A stretch of 64,000 nucleotides of DNA from Adiantum capillus-veneris (Eukaryota; Streptophyta; Polypodiopsida; Polypodiales; Pteridaceae), in contig CM043943.1 of assembly GCA_014529385.2 (NCBI GenBank), positions 158,986,247 through 159,050,246 of the forward strand, read 5' to 3'. Below, one piece after another: positions 1-9,780 of the stretch; position 1 is the stretch's first letter, and each line of letters opens with the position of its first letter. The notes beneath the pieces were generated by a model. The model searched no databases and was not told the DNA's origin. It saw only the letters and a program-made list of their open reading frames with translations. Made by a program: the position numbers and the translations under genes.

Positions 1-1090
1 TATAACCTTATAGGTTGGAAAAGTGGTGATGGACCTTGACAAGTGGTGAAGGATACCATTTAAGATATACCCTTATAGGTTGGACAAGTGGTGGACCTTA
101 ACACCCAGTTATTCTTAATATAATGACATAGAGTGGATAAGTGGTGAATCTTAAGACCAAATCACTCATGCTACTAGGTATAATACGTTAGAGAAGTGGT
201 AGACCTTGAATGTAAACACCCCATGTACAAAATATCATGGTTTTAGGGTGTTTCAATGGAGCCTAGAATCTCGGAGACATGGTAGATCTTGATTCTTTCC
301 ATGTTTGAATGGCACCTATCTTGGAAAAATGATGGAGGTTACTTCTCTCCATACTTCAACGGAGCCTAGCTTTGACAAGTGGTGAACCTTGCTTCTCTCT
401 ATGTTTGAATAGAGTTAGCTTGACAAGTGGGGACCTTGCTCTCTCTATGTTTGAATAGAGTTAGCTTGGACAAGTGGGACCTTTGCTTCTCTCTATGTTT
501 GAATAGAGTTAGCTTGGACAAGTGGTGGACCTTGGAATGAAACCCCCGTGTAAAACATATCATGGGCATTTCAAGTGGTGAGAAAGGATACCATTTAAGA
601 TATAACCTTATAGGTTGGACAAGTGGTGGACCTTAATACATAGTTCTTCTTAATATAATGACATAGAGTGTACAAGTGGTGTATCTTGAGACCAAACCAC
701 TCGTGCTACTAGGGATCCTAGCTTGGACAAGTGGTGGACCTTGGAAAAAGTCCCCCTATACAACATAGATGAGTTTTTTCATGTTTTAATGGAAGAGAGA
801 TTCGACAAATGGTGGAGCTTGCTTATCTCCATGTGGATTTTAGAACTAGCTTGGACAAGTGGTGGAGCTTTGCTTTTTTACTCTTCATAATACAATGATG
901 TATAGGTTGGTTACATGGTGAATCTTAAGGCCAAACCTCCCATCTTACTAGAGATGATAGGTTGGACAAGTGGTCAACCTTCTATCATTTCTCCATGCCT
1001 ATAATTAGACAATTAGTAGAACTAGCATCTTTCTATGTTGTCTAGAGCTGAGCTTGGACAAGTAGTGGACCTTGCTACTCTCTTCCCTTG
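1..1090 (-). repeat. Core-motif satellite block A (inverted)
   Basis: Every ~50-100 bp this stretch shows the reverse complement of the core GGTCCACCACTTGTCCAA (read here as TTGGACAAGTGGTGGACC), with spacers that are reverse complements of those in the block at 9.8-17.6 kb, for example the spacers around 481-640. It is therefore the same higher-order satellite in the opposite orientation. Six-base-arm inverted repeats such as CTCTAT/ATAGAG (443-460) recur. Many copies are decayed. No coding sequence is seen. Confidence 0.85.
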
Positions 1091-2061
1091 GATTATTAGT
1101 TTGAAGACTCATTATATATACTTGCTTAGATCTATATAATTACTCATTAGTTAGGTTACAAGTGGGTATGTAATTTGTTAGCCTCAAGGGACTTTGAATA
1201 TTGAATAGTAAGAAAGTCAAGTGCTGGTTTGAAGATCTTTTGCTTATCTAAACTAGACTCTAACTCAATAATAAGTTTCATAAGTTCCACGAATTGTCCT
1301 ATCTAGGCTCCAAAAGAGTCTTAATTGGTTTGTGCTAGATTCTAACTTCCTTGATGGGTAGAATCCTAGAAAAATGAGGCACTATAAGTTTTACCTTAGC
1401 TCAAATGGATTTTTCACTTAAACTCGACTGCAATTTGGCTATCTAGTCTTTGTCTCGATGGAGTTTAACACTAGATACATAGTAGTGATATTTAAGCTTC
1501 ATGTCTCTTCACTTGATCGAGATATGAGACCATACTTTCAAGGTCACCACTTGTCTTACCTAAAGACCAATGTGAGACATGGGAGCAAGAAAGCCATCCG
1601 ATATTGTTTTAAGGACTATTACATAGGCAATCAATAACTTAAGTAAAGCAAAAAACTTGGATCTTTCACAATTAATAACTTAAGTAAAGCCAAAAAGACT
1701 TGGATCTTTGACAGTTTTTTTCAAACTAAAAAAGCACAATCTCATGCTAACAAAACTATAAATCACAATTGAAAGGTTTGAACAAGAAAAAGATCAACAA
1801 TCTTAATAAGAAGGATACTTTTCATTTCATTTGATGATTACAAACTAAAATAAAGTCTCTCAAGAAATTGATAAACAAAAAATGTAGGTGACTGCTTCAT
1901 TATTTTGAGCAAAAATATCAAAATCTCTATTGATTGAGCTCCATCTAGTAGTATCCTTTGTAAGATCCTGCAAGAAGGAATAAAAAGAAAGATTTGTTAG
2001 ATACCATGCACATGAGTGTTCAAGCATGTGTATCAAGAATATATGACATGTCACTAGTACC
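1091..2061. other. Stretch without a recognised gene
   Basis: AT-rich sequence with no convincing coding region. A single core-motif remnant in plus orientation lies near 1540, so the switch in satellite orientation falls between about 1090 and 1540. A short duplicated phrase (aacttaagtaaagc with flanks) occurs at about 1637-1700. The right end probably contains the 3' UTR of the FCP1-like gene. Confidence 0.5.
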
Positions 2062-3261
2062 TTAGGGTTGCTTTCTATCCAGCCTTAGAAGATTGTTCTC
2101 AGCTTTCACCTTATTTATATAAGCCTTTGCTGTGGTTGCCTTCAAAACTCCTTTTGTGTTACAAACCCAATTGCCTAGCTAAAGTGGTCAATTGTGACGC
2201 CTTCATGCTTTCAATGGGTGTACGCTCCTTTGCCAAGATCTCTTGTATTTGGGCTCTTCTCATTTCATTGCGGTGGCTTGTGTCACTTGCATCTTCAATG
2301 ATAGTTTCATCTCTGTCACCTTTTGCAGGTGGTATTCTTCTTGTAAAGAACACCTTAGCTGACCAAACATCATTTTTCTGCTTCCAATACTCCATGATTT
2401 GTTTGTATTCACTATCATTTGTCACTATAGGTTGTCCATAACGATTAGAAGCAATTAAATCACGCACATCCCTTCTCTCATCAAGCTGAATCAAGTATGG
2501 CAGTAGCTCCTCCAAGAGCATATTGTCAACCATCTTCTCAGCATCAAATTGTGGTGGAAAAATGCAATTGTTTGCTGGTGAAATACATCCCTTGTAAGGA
2601 GAGTCATCAATAAGCACTGTTCTTTGTGGATCACATTCAAACCCCATGGCAATTTTGGCTAGAGGCTTGAACATTGCCTCAACGTTTGGATTGTCGGGTC
2701 TAAACAATTTTTGAGTTTGAGCGGTGTAGCAAACATCTTGCGACCAAATTGCAAAGAAAGGCAATGTATCCTCAGCTAAGTTGTTTAGTGCTGCAAGGAT
2801 TTGATACACATTATTCCTAGTAGCTGTCGACCAAATTGCAACATTAAACCTTTGTAAAATAGTCTTCAAGAATTGGATGCAACCTGGCCTGAGTATAATA
2901 TATCTTTTTGAATCCATTTGCACTGAGTTGTGGTGTGAGGATGGTTGAGGGGAACGTTTCAACAATAGACCATTTAAATCCAATATAATTGTAAGCATGG
3001 ATTTCTCAACATCTACGCTACATGACGTAGTACCAATTGGCAATAGCTCGTGAGTGGACTTTTCAGTCTCTTTTGATGTATGTTGCATTTTTGAAGCATC
3101 GATTTCTTGGTTCTCATTATTGGAAGCTTGCTCAAGTTGCACAACACTAGACTCTAGTATAGAAATATCATCCATCTTGGGCACTTTAGAAACCATAGAA
3201 TCTATGGATTCTATAGTTGTTGACTGAACCATAGGAGCATTATCCATCCCAGTTTGTGAAT
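2062..3261 (-). CDS. FCP1-like HAD-family phosphatase, last exon, frameshifted near the C-terminus
   Basis: The protein resembles the plant FCP1-homology (HAD) proteins related to CTD phosphatases. Motif I reads LDLNGLL, keeping the first Asp but with Asn where the usual second Asp of DxDGT stands. Motif II is WSTATRNN and the metal-binding motif is LIDDSP. Its disordered Ser/Glu-rich N-terminus is followed by the FCP1 domain. The exon follows a good acceptor (TTTTCTTAG, exon from 3261); the first internal Met is at 3247, and upstream exons were not found. A stop at about 2159 is bypassed by a one-base shift, after which a SAP-like tail (LTTLARQLG, then CNTKGVLKAT) continues to TAA at 2062-2064. 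The family call is firm. Catalytic activity is doubtful, because the missing second Asp normally acts as general acid/base. It could be a pseudogene or carry a sequencing indel. Confidence 0.8.
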
Positions 3262-3903
3262 CTAAGAAAACACACACACAAATGGTATCTCAAAACCACT
3301 AGAATTTTATTCACCATATTTATATGTAGAACTCCTAGTAAGAAATTTATTTAAGGTAAAGTCGTTGTTAGAATCCTTGCAACCATTTTCAGCATTCGTA
3401 CACCAAACACCACTTGTCTAAAATACAATCTACTAACTCAACATTTTCCATCCTACACTTTATTAAAGATGAGTACTTAAAGTGAAAACTAAAAGCCACC
3501 CTTGTTGAGGAAACATGGATACAAGGTCCACCAAATGTCCAACCTAGACTACAAGAAAATAATTAGAGATTTGGCTTAGATTTGGATTCAAAGGCCACCA
3601 CTTATTCAAGTAAGATAACTCCACTTGTTTAAGACAGTAATGTTTGAAGCCCCACCACTTGTCCAACCTAGACATTGATTAAATTTTGGTAAGATTTATC
3701 ACAAATCTAGAGTAGAATCAAGATTCTATGGCCAAGGTAGTCAAATATGTTAGACAACACACAAAGCATAAGAGCACTCTAGATTCTCGTTGAGCATAAA
3801 CTAAACAATAATCAAATGTTATATTCACTTGAGATTTCATCCATGAAAAATGAAAATGATGCATGTACTTGAGATTTCCATCCATGTACAATACTTTACA
3901 ATG
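3262..3903. other. Spacer between FCP1-like exon and SET exon
   Basis: Intron or intergenic DNA upstream of the FCP1-like exon. It starts with a pyrimidine-rich acceptor tract (minus strand) and holds scattered core-motif relics in plus orientation, the clearest at about 3650-3668 (CCACCACTTGTCCAACCTAG). No upstream FCP1 exon was recognised. Confidence 0.5.
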
Positions 3904-4459
3904 TCAAGTAAAGTTATAGTCAGCAAACAACTCTTCTCCTGCTTCAACTTGACAAATAGTCTCAATGCATACATGGCCATATTCTTCTGACTTGATGTGT
4001 GAAGAGGTGCATTTATGCCAAGGTGGCAAATTTGGATCAAATGTATAGCGTACGTTGGGACAGACATTTGTACTGTGAGAACTATTTATATAGCCCGACA
4101 CGTTTCCTTCTTCTACACAACCAATAATGTATGATTGATCTTCCTCTTCTTCTATGTTTGGATCCTCTAGAAGAGAATATTTATAAGCTCTTGGAAATAT
4201 TTTGCATATCTTTTTCCAGTCTTGAAATCTATACTTATGCCCTCCATAGTTTAGAATAGTCAAACCACTTTCCAGGTAGTATGCACAAATAGCCCATAAC
4301 CAGCTCCTTCAATACATGAAAGTCGCACTTCAAAATCCACACCGTTAATATGGAAAATTACATCTTTGGGAATAGGAAAAGTTGGTGTCCCAAAAGGATC
4401 TTCATGCCAATCATAGTGTGAAATACATCTAGTTTTTATATCACTTAACTCCTTTGTGT
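3904..4459 (-). CDS. SET-domain exon; proposed last exon of the ParB-like/SET gene
   Basis: This exon encodes a SET-type protein lysine methyltransferase domain. The N-flank ends in GAGYGLF. After a one-base frameshift near 4275-4300 the reading continues NYGGHKYRF, then the pseudoknot-like segment INSSHSTNVCPN (compare NHSCxPN) and the C-terminal signature GEELFADYNF, ending at TGA 3904-3906. The exon follows a strong acceptor (CTTTTTGCAG, exon from 4459) and enters in the phase that a one-base codon start would need. That matches the donor at 7054 exactly, so it is inferred to be the last exon of the gene starting at 9707. The NHS motif is degenerate and the frame is broken, so activity is uncertain. 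Placement as a SET domain rests on motif order, not on a search. Confidence 0.7.
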
Positions 4460-4559
4460 CTGCAAAAAGAAGAAAATATTATGCATAAAATAATGACAAT
4501 ATCAAAGAAAGATATCATTATTTTATAGTCCAATAGGTCCATTGTATGGAAGACTTAGA

Positions 4560-6560
4560 GTGCCTCTTACATGGTGCCTCCAAGGTTTCCAAAAAATAAA
4601 ATCATTGGAAAAAAAAGGCCACTGTGTCTCCAATCTATTGCCCATTTGAAGCATAGAGAGAACCAAGGTCCACCACTTGTCCAAGCTAGACATGGAGCAT
4701 TGACACAAGATCCAACACTTATCCAAGAACCCTATAGTATATGTGGTAACATGGGATGCATTGATGCAACAAAAGTAGTCTAGCCTCCTCATCCATCTCT
4801 TTTTTCTTGTAGCCTAGAGGGATTAGTTTCAAGGTCTATCACTAGTCAAAAACTACACATAGAACATTGATACAAGGTTCCACCACATGTGAAACCTATC
4901 ATCTCTAGTAGCATGGATGGTTTGATATCAAGGTTCATCGCGTGTCCTACCTATACTCTATTGTAGCATATAGATTCTGGTTTGGTGGTACTACACTTGT
5001 CCAAACTTGGCTTGTTGTTGATATCTGGAGGTAATCAAGGGTCCTCCACTTGTCCAAGTTAGGCATATAAAACAATTGCAAGGTCCACCATGTGTACAAC
5101 ATATGATTGATTATAGCATGCATGGTCTTATTTCATGGGCAACCATCTTCTCTCCAACATGTGTCCAACCTCGGCTCCATTGAAGCATGGAGAGAAGCAA
5201 GGTCCACCACTTATCAAAGCTATTATTTTCTCCCAGTGCTTTCAAAACCCATAATACGTTGTACATGGGGGGGGGGGGGATTCTTGTTTCAAGGTCCACC
5301 ACTTGGCTAAGATTGGATCCATTGAAACATAAAGAGAAGCAAGCTCTACCATTTGTCCAAGCTAGGAGCCATTGAAACATGAAAACCCCATAATATGTTG
5401 TATACGGGGTGTTTTTTCAAGGTCTACCACTTGTCTAAGCTATGGTCCATTGGAACATGGAGAGAAGCAAAGCTCCACCACTTTTCTAAGCTAGGATCCA
5501 TTGAAACATGGAGAGAAGCAAGCTCCATTGTTTGTCTAAGCTAGGCTCCATTGGAACATGGAGAAAACAAGCTCCACCACTTGCCTATTATTGCATAGAG
5601 ATTCTGGTTTGAAGGTCCACCACTTGTCCAACCTTGCCTTCATGTATGGAGATAATCAAGAGTGCAATGCTTCTCTAAGCTAGGGACATAAAAGAGTTTC
5701 AAGGTCCACTACATATACGATCTATGATGGGTTGTAGCATGGGAGGTTTCATTTTAAGGTTGACCACTTCTCCAGCTCCGCTTGTCCAACCTCAGATCCA
5801 TTGAAGAATGGAGAATAAAGGTGTACCAACTCTCCAAAATAGGCAAGACAATCTCTATAAAACCCATGAATTGTTAATATATGCTATGCTGTGGAGTTTT
5901 GTTTGAAGTTCCACTCCTTATCCAAGCTACAATCCATTGAAGCATGGAACTAAGTAAGATATATCTCTAGTCCAAGATAGGATCCATTGAAACATAGAGA
6001 GAATCAAGGTCCACCACTTGTCCAAGCTATGCATGGGTAATTGATATAAGGACCACTACGTTTTCACCTATACTATGCTCTATCATGGATGGTTTCATAT
6101 CCCACCAATTTTCCAACCTATTTAGTAGGTTGTATTATGGGGGTTTGGTTTCAAGGTACTTCACTTGTCTAAGTGGGTTCCATTGAACCATGGAGAGAAA
6201 CTATGTCTACCACTTGTCCGAAATATGCTCCTTTAAAACATAAAAACAAGGTCCACCACTTGTCCAAGCTAAAGTTTCTCTCCATTGAAGCATGGAGAGA
6301 AACAAGGTCTACCACCTGTCCAAAATATGCTCCATTGAAACATAAAAGCAAGGTCCACCACTTGTCCAAGCTAATATAACAAATGGGTGTTGGTTACAAG
6401 GTGTACCACACTTGTCTAAACTAGTCTTCATGCAAGGTCTACCACATGTCCAAGCTATATGAGCTTGTTTTGAAGGTCTACCACACCTCTTGAAATTAGG
6501 ATCCATGTAAGGTCCACCTTTTGTCAAGCTATGCATTTAATGAGTACTAAAACTAAGTAA
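4560..6560 (+). repeat. Core-motif satellite block B
   Basis: Tens of copies of GGTCCACCACTTGTCCAA and close variants occur in plus orientation, separated by spacers of ~30-80 bp. Many spacers are of the 'ggctccattgaaacatggagagaag' kind (shown here as CTCCATTGAAACATGGAG), with loop variants CTCCAT-TGAAGC-ATGGAG (5175-5192) and CTCCAT-TGGAAC-ATGGAG (5546-5563). The order of monomers is less regular than in block C. A 13-G homopolymer lies at about 5267-5279. Short open frames here (for example 5107-5380 and 6169-6536) follow the repeat and are not judged to be genes. Confidence 0.85.
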
Positions 6561-7043
6561 ATTGCAGTACTTAAATACCTTTCCAAGCTCATTAAGATTT
6601 TGGTCTCTAAGGCCGGCCACCACCACATGTCTAATCTATGCTCTAATTGATTACTTATGCTAGTTCTCAAAGTCCAAACATAAGCTCCCTTCTAGCAAGG
6701 TTAGTTTAAATTTAGGCTCCAGCACCTGTCTAAGCTAGGTTCAATTTATGAAGCATCACCATTTAACCATGCTACGATCTAATGTATCATATCAAGGGGG
6801 TATTGATAAAAGGTCCAAAACTTATTGAGTTCAAGCTCTTAAGTAATTAAGTCTTTGTGAGTATTAAATGTTATAGTTTTAGTCTACAGATCCACCATTC
6901 AAAAACTCAAGTAATTTACTATTTACATTCAAACCTTGAATGCTTGAGATAAAAAATACAAACTCAATCAATACTATATAAAGCAAAATCTAACATTAAG
7001 AGTATCAAATCAGTAACAAGAAACACTAACATGCACAAGAAAC
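6561..7043. other. AT-rich intronic stretch
   Basis: Sequence between block B and the coding exon. A few degenerate core-motif traces occur (about 6610-6760). No gene or structured element is seen. Confidence 0.4.
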
Positions 7044-7054
7044 TCAAAACATAC

Positions 7055-8433
7055 GTGTCTCCATTTCCAAAAAGTCCTCCATTGACAGAGGATGGTGTTG
7101 TTGTTGTTCTTCTTCTCTTTGTGGAGAGCACTCCTCTGTAACAGGCACAATGTCGCCTGATTGCGAAGTGGATTGTTGAAGTCCAGCCCATTTTTCTATA
7201 TCTTCATGAGACTTAACAAAGTCTAGCAGCATGGTCTCCACGCTTTTTGCCTCCTCCACACTATCAATTAAGCAGATAACTTCTTTTTTCTGTTGTATTC
7301 CTTCTTGTGCAACCAAGGAGCCATCACCAAAAACATCAACAAGCTTGCGGTCTTCAAAACAATATGTACGAATGTAGTGCTTGACCAAAGCTCTTTTTTT
7401 GGCCTCCAAATATTGCAAATCTGACATATCGTTATCTGCTACTTGAAGAAGAGAACAATCAATTGGCATGGGATTTCCTCTGATCTTCTTCTCAGGTCTT
7501 CAAATGCATTGCCTTGTCCCAAGAAGGCAATAACTGTTAGGAATTGAATTGCTCCTTTGCAAGGAGCTGATGGAAAGTGATGCAATGCACCACAACAATG
7601 GTAGCTCAGATTATCTCCCATGGCGTGAAAGGCACATTGCAATTTTGTGAAGTTAGTGAAATCCACAAATGCAAGAAAGACAAATCCAGGATCTGTTGAC
7701 CCTCCAGCAATAGCCAAGATCCCATCCAAAGCATTGTTAAATGTCTCCTCACTCCACTTCAAATTGCCTCCAACGTTTTTTGTCATATCTAAAACACATA
7801 AGCCAATAGGCACTTTATTATTGAAGTGGCGCATCAAGTAGAGATTGCCTTCCATTTGTAGGCTCACCACATAGATTGACCATGGCAAATCTCTAGGCTC
7901 AGTTTTCTCCTTTTGAAGGTGAATTGCCCATTGCATGTATTTTATTGCTCCATCTGGAAAAGCCATTTTCTTTGTTCCACGCGTCAAACTAGATCTGATC
8001 CATTCCTCGCATAGCATTAAAATTGTTTTATAAACAACATCATTGATGTTATACATTTTGACCACCTCCTCCCAGTCTTTACATGGTGAAGACTCATTCA
8101 AATTGTTGAAGCCTTCAAGAAGTGCATCTTGAATCAATTTGTCTTGCTTCAACTGCTTGATTCGATCATACATGTCAGTTGCATCACCATCCTTTGCACT
8201 CTTTGACAGTAAAATCTTCTCATCTCTAATCTCTTCTTGAATAGTCTTTACCTCTGATTCCTCAAGGCCACAAAGGTATCTAAATACAGTTGTTGGGGTT
8301 TCTTATTCTCCTCTTCTAGATTTTCAATGATTTCTATCCAGCAATCATAAACTAAATCAGAGTACGTGACCATGTGTGCCTGTTTAGCAATCCAACTTGC
8401 TGCTGCACTCATTCTTGCCAATCGAAGAAAAGC
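7055..8433 (-). CDS. Middle exon of ParB-like/SET gene (unrecognised domain, frameshifted)
   Basis: This exon starts at 8433 after a TTTTTAG acceptor, and an 84-bp intron separates it from the previous exon in matching phase. It encodes about 450 residues of mostly helical, Cys/His-containing sequence, including FLRLARMSAAASWIAK, KMAFPDGAIKYMQWAIHLQ, YHCCGALHHFPSAPCKGA and FLGQGNAFEDLRR, then an acidic and Gln/His-rich tail. I do not recognise a catalytic family; the ALHHFPS and GNA segments look conserved rather than random. Two one-base shifts interrupt it: one at about 8301 (one base apparently missing in an A/C run) and one at about 7470. The frame runs into a GTATGT donor at 7054. It may form the body of a chromatin or DNA-associated regulator, but that is inference only. 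Confidence 0.65.
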
Positions 8434-8517
8434 CTAAAAAGAAATAGAGAAATAATTAAACTATTGAGCAAGATTTGTTAATTAAACACTATCAAAAAGA
8501 CAAAGAAAATAACTTAC

Positions 8518-9707
8518 ATCCCATCCGGCACGAGATGCATGTCCCTCTGCAATTCCACTTGCTGCCTTTGGTGGTCGTCCTGAGAAGATCCATTGACTCC
8601 GTAAATGTCTCAATATTTGGCTGTAAGGTTGCTTGACATACAATGCCTGAGCCTCCTCATTTGCAATGGCAGATATAGCAGTTGCAACAAATGGAGGAGC
8701 ATTCACAACAATGCGAGCCTTTCTAAATTTATACACGCTAATCAGTCTTTCAAAGATCTCTTTGTTGTTTTGTTCATTGTGAAGCAAAACTTTTGCAGCA
8801 TAGATTGAATGCTGCCCATCAAGAATCCAATAATGATAATCTTTAATTTTTTGCTCCTCTACCTCTTCTACTGCCAAAGGAGTCCCCTTCTTTGATTTTG
8901 CATTTCGAACAGGCATCAAATATGCACATGCTGCAGGCTTGGTCGTACTCCGTGAAAATCCAAATAACACACTTTCAGCGTGTTTTTTATCCATAATACG
9001 TGCATTATAGTGATCAGGAGCAAGCCAACAATTTTGAATAGGGATATCAAATTCCCTATATTGGAAAGGAAAATAATTTATGTACTTATTCATTCCACCT
9101 GTATCTTTTTCTTGTCCTTTCATGGCCTCAGCTTCTAAAACATCTGGATCCACAATTCTCATCTTTGACATTGAACCCTCTGTTGATGAGGATGCCAAAG
9201 ATGCCTTGTCTACATCCAAAATGGAACTAGTTCGCTTAGCTTCTACTTTCTTGCACTTTTGCTTGCTTCTTTGTGGATGGTGGTCGTGAAGCTTTCACCT
9301 TTTTTCGTTGTAGTGTGGCAATGATGGAGCTTTGAAGTTGATCTGCTGTGATATTTGGATTTGATTCTGCAAACTTCCATCCTCGAGAAAACATTGTCTC
9401 TTCTTTGTTTCTAGACATGCGCTCCAATGCATATGCTCCTGGAGATAGTTGAAATTCTAGATTCATTGGAACTAGAATGTCAATGCATTCCACCTCTGGA
9501 TGACTATCAACTACAGAGACAGATGCTTCCACAACTTGTCCAACATCTTCAAACAAGCTGTCATTCTCCTTTTTGGCAATAAATAGATGCACCTTATGAA
9601 ATTGTGCACCCTCTATACCATGTATGTCCAAATACCATTTCCTAAGATCATTGCAAGTATAGTCAACTGAGACAGCAACCCTTGCAACCTGTTTTTTTGG
9701 AGCCATC
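8518..9707 (-). CDS. ParB/sulfiredoxin-like 'DGQHS' domain exon, N-terminal part
   Basis: The start ATG at 9707 is chosen because it opens MAPKKQVARVAVSVDY just after an acceptor-like GTTTCAG, which implies an intron in the 5' UTR. The N-terminal ~160 residues (MAPKK to KKQAK) contain no recognised domain. After a one-base shift near 9240-9265 the frame continues (EAKRTSSILDVDKASLA) into a region with YHYWILDGQHSIYAAKVLL, which matches the ParB/Srx-type DGQHR box known from ParB N-terminal-like domains. It ends at GWD followed by a GTAAGT donor (8517-8512). In other proteins this fold binds or hydrolyses nucleotides. Its role in this protein is unknown. The frameshift means a functional copy is not assured. 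Confidence 0.7.
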
Positions 9708-9780
9708 TTTCCTGAAACAAAAAAAACCAAATGTTATTTTAACATATACTTTTTTGTAATGGATTAAGTTTGTGTGAATA

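Larger units (their letters stand above)
4460..7054 (-). other. Proposed 2.6 kb intron containing satellite block B
   Basis: On the minus strand a GTATGT donor at 7054-7049 follows a reading frame that ends in phase 1, and a CTTTTTGCAG acceptor ends at 4460 before an exon that begins with two bases of a codon. The phases agree (joined codon CAC, His). The interval itself has no coding signal. It holds block B (about 4560-6560) and AT-rich sequence on either side. Without transcript data, two separate genes remain possible. Confidence 0.55.

Noticed and set aside
6964-7191. Minus-strand frame starting MGWTST
   Set aside because: It is a shifted-frame shadow of the exon at 7055-8433 and runs into the intron.
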